A stretch of 15,724 bases of DNA, taken from NCBI GenBank assembly GCA_902792495.1, contig CADBAC010000041.1:1-15724 (forward strand). Direction: 5' to 3'. The notes under the pieces are model-generated. The model worked only from the letters and a program-made list of their open reading frames with translations. It did no database searches and was not told where the DNA came from. This DNA comes from Ruminococcus flavefaciens (GTDB lineage: Bacteria > Bacillota > Clostridia > Oscillospirales > Ruminococcaceae). Both the position numbers and the translations under genes were made by a program. Numbering within the stretch: the first letter of the stretch is position 1; each line of letters begins with the position of its first letter. Below, one piece after another: positions 1 through 8,074 of the stretch.

Positions 1-1799
<1,799 letters not shown>

Positions 1800-2198
1800 C
1801 TACCTCCAAAAATTCTGGTTGTATATGTCATTTACCCAATTTATGGGATTATTATCGATGTAACCGCATATTTCAAGGAATTCCTTTTCGCTGCGGATTA
1901 TGTGGTCGTGGAAGGATTTTTGCCATAATGATATACCTGTTGTTTTTGATACATAACGTTTCAATGAACCGATTATGGTTGAAACTGTAGGGGCGGATAT
2001 TATCCGCCCGCCGTCACCGTTTTCAATATCATTCATAATCGATAATATTAAATGAACATGATCTGGCATTATGCAATATTTTATTACATCAACATTTCAT
2101 GGATGTGTTTTTGCAGTACATATGGTTATGAAATATAAACCATTTGACGAATAATCATAATTTACCAATCTGATTGGTTTTCTTGTATTCTTTTCCAT
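1800..2198 (-). pseudogene. Decayed REP-associated tyrosine (IS200-like, Y1/HUH) transposase
   Basis: Reading from an ATG at 2198 gives MEKNTRKPIRLVNYDYSSNG followed by LYFITICTAKTHP, the usual N-terminus of REP-associated tyrosine transposases, and then an in-frame TGA at 2097-2099. The same frame continues with NVDVIKYCIMPDHVHLIL, where HVH is the metal-binding HUH motif. It then runs through LWQKSFHDHIIRSEKEF to GYIDNNPINW, which keeps the probable catalytic Tyr. Intact relatives are about 170-180 residues. Here 132 codons remain, so about 40 residues between CTAK and NVDV appear deleted in frame, and a stop sits at the junction. There is no convincing Shine-Dalgarno. It lies 11 nt after the remB stop and ends at TAG (1800-1802) inside the gyrB ribosome binding site. 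The downstream 89 residues could be translated alone but would lack the N-terminal strand. Confidence 0.85.
1991..2009. repeat. Perfect 9-bp inverted repeat, REP-like, inside the transposase remnant
   Basis: GGGCGGATATTATCCGCCC has perfect 9-bp arms around a single central T, preceded on the plus strand by TGTAG. It encodes the GGRII stretch of the transposase remnant, just before SAPTVSTIIG. From general knowledge, TGTAGGGGCG...CGCCC palindromes are common dispersed repeats in Clostridia that carry such transposases. Copy number in this genome cannot be seen here. Confidence 0.6.
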
Positions 2199-2209
2199 AC
2201 CGCAGAATA

Positions 2210-2470
2210 TCAGAATCCGCCGCCGTCGGCAAGGCGCTTTCTCAGCGTTGCGGCCGAAAGCTGTGAGATGTACACCCTCTCTCTGCCCTCATTCATCGTT
2301 ACAATGAAGCTTTTCGGCATTTCGTAGGTGGTGTATATGCACTTCTTTTCCTTTTCCGCTCTCTCCAGCAGAAGCTTCGTGCATTTCTCTACGGTGGTAT
2401 TCTCTATATCGAAGATGCCTACGATATCCCTTACATCCACGGAGTAGTTATTCCCTATGTGAAGATACAT
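2210..2470 (-). CDS. remB: RemB-like extracellular matrix regulatory protein (DUF370 family)
   Basis: Small DUF370 protein of 86 residues, homologous to B. subtilis RemB (YaaB). Related RemA is a DNA-binding regulator of matrix operons; the role of RemB is less clear. The sequence begins [21 protein letters not shown], the family's usual N-terminal signature, and keeps the conserved YISQLSAATLRKR segment near the C-terminus. The position between recF and gyrB matches the B. subtilis order. The ATG at 2470 is preceded by a clear GGAGG, and the gene overlaps the 3' end of recF by 23 nt, implying translational coupling. Identity as a family member is secure. A regulatory role in biofilm in this organism is inference only. 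Confidence 0.88.
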   Translation of the reverse strand: MYLHIGNNYSVDVRDIVGIFDIENTTVEKCTKLLLERAEKEKKCIYTTYEMPKSFIVTMNEGRERVYISQLSAATLRKRLADGGGF

Positions 2471-3596
2471 TTTCTTCTTCCTCCGTTATCCTGCCTCCGC
2501 TGATACGCAGTATCTTTCCCTTGATTTCGGGAAGAAGTGCGCTTTCATTCGGGGTAGTGACGAATACCTGCATATCCCTGATTATGTCAAAGACGAATCT
2601 CTGCCTGTTCTCGTCAAGTTCGCCCATTACATCGTCAAGAAAGACCACAGGTGCATCTTTCGATTTTTTCATATATATCTCAGCCTGCGCCAGTTTCATG
2701 ACCAGTGCGGCACTTTTTATCTGTCCCTGAGAGCCGAAATCACGGGCACTTACGCCGTTTATCTTAATTGCTATCTCGTCACGGTTGACTCCCGAATGAG
2801 TGCTGCCTGTACGGATATCATATTCCGATGTTTCTCTCAGTCTGCGGTAGTAAAGCTCCTCGGCTTCTTCGCCTATGGGCTTTTCAAAGTCTTCGGGCTT
2901 GTAGACATTTGACCTGTATTCCAGCGAAAGCTCCTCTGCGCCTCCGGATATGGTATTGTAGAGACGTCCGCATATTTCGTTGATCTTTGAGACATACTCA
3001 TTACGCATCCACGATATCACGGCTCCTTCTTTTGAAGCCTGACGGTCCCATATTTCAAGGACATCCGCAGACGCATTCCTCTGAGCTATCTCTTTGAGGA
3101 GGGCATTGCGCTGGTTCATTATTGCATTGTTCTTGTTAAGGTGCATTACGAACATGGGATTCAGCTGTGAAGCCGCCATGTCTATGAAGCTTCTCCGCTT
3201 TTCGGGAGAGCCTTTGATAATGTCGGTATCATCGGGGATGAAGGCTATACACTTGAAAACATCGAAAAGAGCCCTTGTACCACGCTGTTTTACGCCGTTA
3301 AGGTGTATCAGCTTCGGGGAATTTCCGCCCTTTGCCATTTCAAAGGTTATCTTCTGCTCTCTTACACTGTCCCGGACCTTTACCGCCGAGGACATCCTCT
3401 GACCGTCAAGGCAGATATAGTCTTTTTCCTTTGAGCCACGGAAGCTCTTGCATCCCGATAGTATCCACATAGCTTCAAGGAGATTTGTCTTTCCCTGAGC
3501 ATTTGCGCCGACTATTATGTTATATTTCGGGTCGGGAGCGAACGACACTCCCTTCAGATTTTTGAAGCCGTCTATCTCAGCATAGGTGACTATCAC
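2448..3596 (-). CDS. recF: DNA replication/repair protein RecF
   Basis: SMC-like ABC ATPase of the RecFOR pathway, which helps load RecA at single-strand gaps and stalled forks. The 382-residue protein has Walker A GANAQGKT at residues 30-37, the ABC signature around SQGQ (289-292) and Walker [13 protein letters not shown] (317-328). The intervening region is the short coiled coil and lobe II expected for RecF. Length is close to the usual 360-375, with a slightly longer acidic C-terminal tail. The start is GTG at 3596, overlapping the rlbA stop as GTGA (4 nt), so the two are probably translationally coupled. It lies in the conserved dnaN-rlbA-recF-gyrB cluster and should share its transcript. 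Confidence 0.97.
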   Translation of the reverse strand: MIVTYAEIDGFKNLKGVSFAPDPKYNIIVGANAQGKTNLLEAMWILSGCKSFRGSKEKDYICLDGQRMSSAVKVRDSVREQKITFEMAKGGNSPKLIHLNGVKQRGTRALFDVFKCIAFIPDDTDIIKGSPEKRRSFIDMAASQLNPMFVMHLNKNNAIMNQRNALLKEIAQRNASADVLEIWDRQASKEGAVISWMRNEYVSKINEICGRLYNTISGGAEELSLEYRSNVYKPEDFEKPIGEEAEELYYRRLRETSEYDIRTGSTHSGVNRDEIAIKINGVSARDFGSQGQIKSAALVMKLAQAEIYMKKSKDAPVVFLDDVMGELDENRQRFVFDIIRDMQVFVTTPNESALLPEIKGKILRISGGRITEEEENVSSHRE

Positions 3597-3802
3597 TCTA
3601 CGATTACCTCATTGCCGTCGATAGAAACGGTATCGCCGGGACGTATCTTCTTGCCTCTCATTGTGCAGACTTCGCCGTTTACCAGAACTTCGCCGTCCTG
3701 AATGCGAGCCTTTGCTTCGCCGCCTGTACCGACAAGCGAGGCGAATTTGAGCAGAGCGTCCAGCTTTATGAACTCTGTGCTGATCTTTATCTTCTCAGCC
3801 AT
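3593..3802 (-). CDS. rlbA: S4-domain RNA-binding protein RlbA (YaaA family)
   Basis: Protein of 69 residues made almost entirely of one S4 RNA-binding fold: [20 protein letters not shown], then [11 protein letters not shown] and [10 protein letters not shown], ending in VIVE. This matches the YaaA/RlbA family found between dnaN and recF throughout Firmicutes; a role in ribosome assembly is proposed for the family but not shown here. The ATG at 3802 has a modest purine-rich site (AAGGGA) upstream. It follows dnaN after a 50-nt gap in which I see no terminator, and overlaps recF by 4 nt. Confidence 0.92.
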   Translation of the reverse strand: MAEKIKISTEFIKLDALLKFASLVGTGGEAKARIQDGEVLVNGEVCTMRGKKIRPGDTVSIDGNEVIVE

Positions 3803-3852
3803 AATTTTTCCCTTCTTTTCAGCTTGATGATTCTGACTTATGCGATATGATA

Positions 3853-4956
3853 TCAGCCCTTGAGCTGAATAGGCATTACGAGGAATATGAAGCTTTCGCC
3901 CTCAAGAGGAAGTATCTCTATTACCTTCATAGCGCCGTTGAAGCGGATACGGACTTTATCTCCCTCAGCAGCTCTGAGAGCTTCGAGTATAAGCTTGTTA
4001 TTGAAGCCGATAGTAACAGTTTCGCCTGAAATATCGGCAGAAATAGCGTCATTGATCTTACCGATCCCTGTGCGGCAGCTTATCTTCACTACACCGTTGC
4101 CTACTTCGCAGCGGATAGGTGACTTGTTCTTGTCATCTATAAGGAGTGAGCAGCGCTCAAGGCTGGTTATGAAATCCTTCTTGTTTGCGATAACTTCTGT
4201 TTTGAAGTCTGAAGGTATGCTCAGCTTGTAATTGTGGAAAGCACCCTCTAAAAGTCTGGATATAACGAATACGCTGCCTATCTCGAAAATGATGTGTCTG
4301 TCGTTGGTAAAGATGTTGCAGGGCTTGTCAGCGTCGTCCTTTATAAGAGTTGAAACTTCAAGGAGAGCCTTTTTCGGTACTACGAAGTGGTATTTCTCCT
4401 GGCAGTCGGTCATTTCTCCTCTGATAGCAAGACGGAAACCGTCGATAGCTACCATGTTGAAACTGCCGTTTTCTATGTCGAAAAGTTCGCCTGTGAGTAC
4501 GGGTTTGCTTTCGTTCATTGATGCTGCATAGCTGGTCATATTTATCATAGACTTCAGTGTGCTCTGCTTGACTGTGAATGATCTGCCCTGATCTACCATA
4601 GGAAGTTCCGGGAATTCAGAAGCTGACATTGCAGGGAAGCTGCACTCTGTAGCTGAGCATGAGATGTTGATGACTAGGCTTTCGTCTATATCAAAAGTTA
4701 CCTCGTCACCTGACATACGTCTGGTAAATTCGCTGAAAAGTCTTGCACTTACTACGAATTCTCCTTCACCTTCGGTAGAAGCTGATATAGTTGTACGGAT
4801 TCCCATTTCGAGGTTATAGCCTGTAAGTTCAACTGTACCTGAAGTAACTTTTACTTTGATTCCTTCAAGTGCAGGTATAGTTGATTTCTGGGAAACAGCT
4901 CTTGAAACATTGGTAACTGCTTCACTGAGCTCATTTTTGTTGCATATGAACTTCAT
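3853..4956 (-). CDS. dnaN: DNA polymerase III beta sliding clamp
   Basis: Processivity clamp that forms a ring dimer around DNA and tethers PolIII, MutS and other partners. I chose the ATG at 4956 ([14 protein letters not shown]) because a GGAGG site sits about 10 nt upstream and the family's N-terminus aligns there. The same frame extends to 5022 but adds 22 atypical residues. The resulting 367 residues match the usual length. N-terminal family marks include [16 protein letters not shown], and the C-terminus VMPIQL is the conserved end of bacterial clamps (usually MPMRL or similar). It is separated from dnaA by the origin and starts the dnaN-rlbA-recF-remB-gyrB run. I could not define its own promoter with confidence. 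Confidence 0.97.
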   Translation of the reverse strand: MKFICNKNELSEAVTNVSRAVSQKSTIPALEGIKVKVTSGTVELTGYNLEMGIRTTISASTEGEGEFVVSARLFSEFTRRMSGDEVTFDIDESLVINISCSATECSFPAMSASEFPELPMVDQGRSFTVKQSTLKSMINMTSYAASMNESKPVLTGELFDIENGSFNMVAIDGFRLAIRGEMTDCQEKYHFVVPKKALLEVSTLIKDDADKPCNIFTNDRHIIFEIGSVFVISRLLEGAFHNYKLSIPSDFKTEVIANKKDFITSLERCSLLIDDKNKSPIRCEVGNGVVKISCRTGIGKINDAISADISGETVTIGFNNKLILEALRAAEGDKVRIRFNGAMKVIEILPLEGESFIFLVMPIQLKG

Positions 4957-5030
4957 TTTAAGTTTTCCTCCGTTTATATGAAGTGAGAAGGTGAGGTTTT
5001 CAACCGGCCTTGCCTCCTGCACTGTGTAAG

Positions 5031-5100
5031 TTAAGATAAGAATAAAAAAATAAGATATGAAAAGTTCTGAAATAAAGATAAGATAAGAATTATTTATTTG
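5031..5100. other. Candidate DNA unwinding element (DUE)
   Basis: Only 11 of 70 bases are G or C (about 16%), far below the surrounding sequence. It contains repeated AAGATAAGA-type and ATAAG blocks (5033-5043, 5074-5089). It sits between the DnaA-box region and dnaN, the arrangement of the B. subtilis unwinding site. Function is inferred from composition and position. Confidence 0.7.
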
Positions 5101-5138
5101 TTGTTGTTATTGTGTCGGTTGAAAAGTTGGCATCACAG

Positions 5139-5173
5139 TTTTTCCACGCAATATCGTGGAAAAATCATCCACA
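5139..5173. promoter_or_regulatory. DnaA-box cluster with 10-bp inverted repeat beside the DUE
   Basis: TTTTTCCACG (5139-5148) and its exact complement CGTGGAAAAA (5155-5164) face each other across 6 nt. Each contains TTTTCCACG, one mismatch from TTWTNCACA. TCATCCACA follows at 5165-5173 with one mismatch. The cluster is the closest set of boxes to the A/T-rich tract, as expected for the boxes that anchor unwinding. Confidence 0.68.
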
Positions 5174-5379
5174 CAGCACTGTTGTGAAATTTTTGAGAAT
5201 TGTGAAATGATCTCAGCACCTGATTTTTAGTGTTGAAGAGGTTGAGAATTGTGGACGCTTTGTTTGTGGAATGTTAAAGAATCTGTTGAACTGCGAAAAT
5301 CGTAAGAAATTTTTATTTAACATTTCAAATCCGTGTGGATTGTTGAAAAGTGGTTTATGTTGAACTGTGTCGGAAACGG

Positions 5380-5388
5380 TTTTTCACA
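5380..5388 (+). promoter_or_regulatory. DnaA box, full consensus match
   Basis: TTTTTCACA matches TTWTNCACA at all nine positions. The same nonamer occurs on the minus strand at 7141-7149, on the other side of dnaA. Confidence 0.6.
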
Positions 5389-5434
5389 TCGGCTGAAATG
5401 CCATGGAGACAAGCTGTTTTGATGCAAAAAATTC

Positions 5435-5477
5435 TCTCCACAGAGTTTTAAACACTGTGTTGAAAACTCTGTGGAGA
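5435..5477. promoter_or_regulatory. 43-bp near-perfect dyad: facing DnaA-box-like sites, probable dnaA terminator
   Basis: Arms TCTCCACAGAGTTTT (5435-5449) and AAAACTCTGTGGAGA (5463-5477) are perfectly complementary. After one mismatch the inner AACAC/GTGTT also pairs around 5456. The right arm reads TTCTCCACA on the minus strand, one mismatch from the DnaA consensus. On the minus strand the hairpin is followed after four bases by six T residues, so it may also terminate dnaA transcription about 100 nt past its stop codon. Confidence 0.62.
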
Positions 5478-5574
5478 AGATCGCTTTTAAACAATCTTTC
5501 CCGATCCTGATGTTGAATTTTCGATGTTTCCTGCGATGCGCTTCTGCTGAGTTTTTAACAGCACTGAAGCGTTA

Positions 5575-6948
5575 TCACACCTTGCTCTTATCCTTTATGT
5601 TCTTGATGATGTCCTGAACAAGATTCTTCAGGTTAGGATCCTTTTCCATAGCTTCCGAAACGCTTGTAACTGAGTAAACGATGGTAGAGTGGTCTCTTCC
5701 GCCGAATTCTGTACCAATTGAGGCCAGCGGCATCTGAGTGATCTCTCTTACAACGTAGATAGCTACCTTACGTGCAATGGATATCTGAGCGGATCTCTTG
5801 TTTGAGCGGAGATCTTCGGGTGATACTCCGTAAACGGTGGACACTTCGGAAATGATCTTTTCTACGGTTATCGGTATCGGCTGTTCGTCTGTGAGAACGT
5901 CACGGATAACGCTCTGAGCCATTGATATTGTTATCGGGCTGCCTGCGAAGTGGTTCAGCGCCTTGAGACGTACAACAGCGCCTTCAAGCTGACGGATGTT
6001 GGATTTCAGGCGGTTTGCCATGAATTCTGCAACTTCGCTGGGCATTTTCAGCTCTAAAAGTTCTGACTTTCTGTTGATGATAGCAAGTCTTGTCTCATAG
6101 TCAGGAGCAGAGATATCAGCGATAAGTCCGCCCTCGAAACGTGTGCGGAGACGCTCCTCAAGTGTAAGGAGTTCCTTCGGAGGCTTATCAGAGGTGATAA
6201 CTATCTGTTTGCCTTCCTGATGGAGAGTGTAGAATGTATGGAAGAATTCCTCCTGCATACGCTCTTTTCCCGAGAAGAACTGGATATCGTCGATGAGGAG
6301 TATATCAGCATTTCTGTACTTCTCGTGGAAGTCGTCGATGTTACCTGTGTTGTTCAGGGCATTGATAAGCTCGCCGCCGAATGCTTCACTGGTAACATAA
6401 ACGATATTGAAGTTGGGATGATTCTTTCTTACCTCGTTTGCGATAGCTGTGATGAGGTGGGTCTTTCCCATTCCCGACGGGCCGTAGATGAACAGCGGAT
6501 TATAGTCGGGAACTGCCTTTTCGCCGCAGTTCTTTGCTACGGATTTACTGCAGGCAAGAGCAAATTCGTTTGAACGGCCCTCGATGAATGTATCGAAAGT
6601 ATAGTCATAGTTTGCGAATTTATATGACTGTTCAAGCTCCTGATGCTTCATTTCAAGTTCTGCATCTGTGGGGATATTGGGGGTCTCGGGCTCGTTTGTC
6701 TCAACGTCGATGATTATGTTTACTTTAAGGCCGAGCACGTTGAAGAAAGCGTCTTTGAGTATCTCGTTATATGTTGTAAGTACGATATTTTTCTGGAACT
6801 CGGTTTCAACTCGGAAAATGGCATCGGAACCGTTGAAGCTTACGGGAACGAGCGGCTCTATCCATGTGGTAATGCCTATTTCAGGTATTTTTCCGTTTTC
6901 GAGGCAATATTTTTTTACGCTTGCGAAAACTTCCTCAAATGAATTCAT
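5575..6948 (-). CDS. dnaA: Chromosomal replication initiator DnaA
   Basis: AAA+ initiator that binds DnaA boxes, melts the origin and loads the helicase. The 457 residues show domain I (1-80), a short linker, and an AAA+ core with Walker A GPSGMGKTH (156-164), Walker B ILLIDDIQF (216-224) and the Arg270 region RTRFEGGL. The DNA-binding domain IV ends with the signature GGRDHSTIVYSV (416-427), keeping the DHST base-contact motif. Where many DnaA proteins have PRQ before the IAMYL helix, this one has ARK (392-394), with the Arg kept. The ATG at 6948 has GGAGG 7-8 nt upstream. The gene lies between two non-coding blocks with DnaA-box-like sites and is probably autoregulated; its likely promoter is about 400 nt upstream. 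Confidence 0.98.
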   Translation of the reverse strand: MNSFEEVFASVKKYCLENGKIPEIGITTWIEPLVPVSFNGSDAIFRVETEFQKNIVLTTYNEILKDAFFNVLGLKVNIIIDVETNEPETPNIPTDAELEMKHQELEQSYKFANYDYTFDTFIEGRSNEFALACSKSVAKNCGEKAVPDYNPLFIYGPSGMGKTHLITAIANEVRKNHPNFNIVYVTSEAFGGELINALNNTGNIDDFHEKYRNADILLIDDIQFFSGKERMQEEFFHTFYTLHQEGKQIVITSDKPPKELLTLEERLRTRFEGGLIADISAPDYETRLAIINRKSELLELKMPSEVAEFMANRLKSNIRQLEGAVVRLKALNHFAGSPITISMAQSVIRDVLTDEQPIPITVEKIISEVSTVYGVSPEDLRSNKRSAQISIARKVAIYVVREITQMPLASIGTEFGGRDHSTIVYSVTSVSEAMEKDPNLKNLVQDIIKNIKDKSKV

Positions 6949-7009
6949 AATTAACCTCCGAATTATGAGAGATTCCCATTCAGCACACAGAAAAGGGGAC
7001 CGCTTTCAT

Positions 7010-7284
7010 GTGATACTCTTATAGCAGCTTTTACAAGCGTTTTCGGGGGCAAACCTTTCTGAGGAAAGGTTCTTCCCCCGTACCCCCTTTCCAAAGACTT
7101 TTAATAGAATTTTTATTCTGATAGGGCGCACTCCGTACAATGTGAAAAATTGTAAGTTTTCCCGGTGCGCCCTATCAGAATAAAAATTAATACTGAAAGT
7201 TTTAGGAAGGGAGTTTGAGGGAGAACCCTTTTTCAAAAGGGTTTCCCTCAATAACACGTGTAAAAGCTTCTATAAGAGCATCAC
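7010..7284. repeat. 275-bp imperfect palindrome (MITE-like, three-armed) in the dnaA leader
   Basis: Outer arms 7010-7035 and 7259-7284 are complementary at 24 of 26 positions. A central stem 7108-7131 / 7165-7188 is perfect over 24 bp. Each half also has its own hairpin: 7044-7080 (CGGGGG/CCCCCG outer, AACCTTTC/GAAAGGTT inner) and 7215-7251 (TTGAGGG/CCCTCAA outer, AACCCTTTT/AAAAGGGTT inner). The intervening stretches 7081-7107 and 7187-7214 are also roughly complementary. The apex 7132-7164 contains a six-bp hairpin and a DnaA-box match. No target-site duplication or transposase is evident. It resembles dispersed Clostridia intergenic hairpin repeats, from memory only. Confidence 0.82.
7141..7149 (-). 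promoter_or_regulatory. DnaA-box match in the apex of the palindrome
   Basis: TGTGAAAAA on the plus strand is TTTTTCACA on the minus strand, a full match to TTWTNCACA and identical to the site at 5380-5388. It lies in the 33-nt unpaired apex between the 24-bp arms of the palindrome. It could be chance in A/T-rich DNA. Confidence 0.45.
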
Positions 7285-7357
7285 TGTTAAAAAAAGGGCG
7301 GCTTGCGAATGGGTGATTTGATTGCAATATACTCTCTTATTAATAATATGTAAGTAC

Positions 7358-7386
7358 ATTATACCATAAAAACGTGTTTATTGCAA
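7358..7386 (-). promoter_or_regulatory. dnaA promoter with extended -10
   Basis: On the minus strand TTGCAA (7386-7381) and TATAAT (7363-7358) are separated by exactly 17 nt, and TGG directly before TATAAT gives an extended -10. Transcription should start near 7351, leaving a dnaA leader of about 400 nt that includes the whole palindrome. I saw no equally good promoter closer to dnaA. Confidence 0.78.
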
Positions 7387-7397
7387 GTGCTTTTGTT

Positions 7398-7683
7398 TGT
7401 TGAAGGAATAGAAAATCGGCCGGGTTTTAACACGTAAATTGACATATTGTTGAAAACTATGTGGAATTCACATTCTGTATCTTGAAAAACTGTTGGAATG
7501 CTTTCTGAATCGGGGATAAACGGCTGTTGAAAACTTATATGGCGGAGAATTTTTAACATAGTTTTTCATAATTTCAACATCGACTTTCAACATTTTCAAG
7601 GCTGTTGGAAATATGTTGATATGAGGTTAGGAGCTGTTGAGAAAGGCATTTCACAGGGAAAAAGTTGAGAGATATGTTGAGTG
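7398..7683. promoter_or_regulatory. Cluster of ten TGTTGAAAA-type motifs, rpmH-side origin block
   Basis: TGTTG with mostly A-rich tails occurs at 7398, 7448, 7491, 7525, 7603, 7614, 7635 and 7675 on the plus strand, and as CAACA at 7571-7579 and 7584-7592. The full form TGTTGAAAA is present at 7448 and 7525. Its complement TTTTCAACA differs from the DnaA consensus TTWTNCACA only at position 6. The cluster lies just upstream of the dnaA promoter and before the rpmH promoter, equivalent in place to incA/incB of B. subtilis. Confidence 0.62.
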
Positions 7684-7725
7684 TTAATAATTAGCTAACA
7701 ATATAGCTGAAAAGAGAGAGCATTA

Positions 7726-7743
7726 TTGTGAAATTACACAATT
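7726..7743. repeat. Small dyad upstream of the rpmH promoter
   Basis: ATTGTG and CACAAT flank AAATTA, a six-bp inverted repeat ending about 15 nt before the rpmH -35. It could be an operator or a pair of weak DnaA-like sites (TGTG/CACA). No binding protein can be named. Confidence 0.3.
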
Positions 7744-7756
7744 TTTCTCAAATGGC

Positions 7757-7785
7757 TTGACAGGCGGCATTTTTTATTATATAAT
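7757..7785 (+). promoter_or_regulatory. rpmH promoter, perfect sigma-A consensus
   Basis: TTGACA (7757-7762) and TATAAT (7780-7785) are both perfect and are separated by 17 nt. The expected start near 7792 gives a leader of about 95 nt to rpmH. It diverges from the dnaA promoter. Confidence 0.93.
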
Positions 7786-7886
7786 GTTTTAGTGTAATGC
7801 GGACGATACGTCTGTATACTGTTTTTGCTTTACAGGAGTTGTTATCTGCAACTCTATTATATATTCGCAGAGAGGAGGAACTGAAT

Positions 7887-8021
7887 ATGAAAAGAACATA
7901 TCAGCCTAAGAAGCTCCACAGAAAGAAGGAGCACGGTTTCATGAAGAGAATGGCTACTAAGAACGGCAGAAAGGTTTTAGCTCGTAGAAGATCTAAGGGC
8001 AGAGCAAGATTAACTCACTGA
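7887..8021 (+). CDS. rpmH: 50S ribosomal protein L34
   Basis: Short basic protein of 44 residues in the large ribosomal subunit. [20 protein letters not shown] and the [15 protein letters not shown] tail are the family's near-invariant sequence. The ATG at 7887 is chosen over an in-frame ATG at 7797 because it has a strong GAGGAGG site 8-9 nt upstream and gives the normal L34 length. It is the first gene of the rightward run and has a perfect promoter upstream and a strong terminator immediately after, so much of its transcript is probably monocistronic. Confidence 0.98.
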   Translation: MKRTYQPKKLHRKKEHGFMKRMATKNGRKVLARRRSKGRARLTH

Positions 8022-8027
8022 CGAGGC

Positions 8028-8060
8028 TGACCACAAAATATTGATTTTGTGGTCTTTTTT
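8028..8060 (+). terminator. Intrinsic terminator after rpmH
   Basis: GACCACAAAAT (8029-8039) pairs with ATTTTGTGGTC (8044-8054), an 11-bp stem with a four-base loop, followed by six T residues. It probably attenuates rather than fully blocks transcription into rnpA, since no clear promoter lies between them. Confidence 0.9.
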
Positions 8061-8074
8061 GTTAGTGACCAATT

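Larger units (their letters stand above)
4957..5574. other. oriC: oriC, dnaA-dnaN intergenic part
   Basis: Non-coding block of about 600 bp between dnaA and dnaN, the usual place of the DnaA-dependent unwinding site in Firmicutes. It contains an A/T-rich tract next to dnaN, one full match to the DnaA consensus TTWTNCACA (5380-5388), several one-mismatch sites, two strong dyads built from box-like sequences, and about eight or nine TGTTG motifs. No perfect TTATCCACA is present. No credible gene is present; the only extended reading frame is the rejected 5' extension of dnaN. Confidence 0.88.

Noticed and set aside
4957..5022. Longer dnaN start at 5022
   Set aside because: It would add 22 residues without family similarity, while the ATG at 4956 has a strong GGAGG and the normal N-terminus.
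5031..5138. DnaA-trio array next to the DUE boxes
   Set aside because: The tract has ATAAG/AAGAT repeats, but they are spaced five to six bases apart rather than as consecutive three-base steps, so I cannot claim trios.
7006..7257. Minus-strand reading frame of 83 codons across the palindrome
   Set aside because: It is produced by the inverted repeat, has no ribosome binding site and no recognisable domain. Reading frames like this recur wherever such repeats occur.
7001..7290. Target-site duplication flanking the 275-bp palindrome
   Set aside because: The bases immediately outside the arms (TTCAT on the left, TGTTA on the right) do not match, so insertion by a duplicating transposase is not supported by the sequence.
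7359..7559. Minus-strand reading frame of 66 codons in the rpmH-side origin block
   Set aside because: It overlaps the dnaA promoter and the TGTTG motif cluster, has no Shine-Dalgarno and resembles no protein family.
7797..7886. Longer rpmH start at 7797
   Set aside because: It would begin about five bases after the expected transcription start and would add 30 residues to a highly conserved 44-residue protein.
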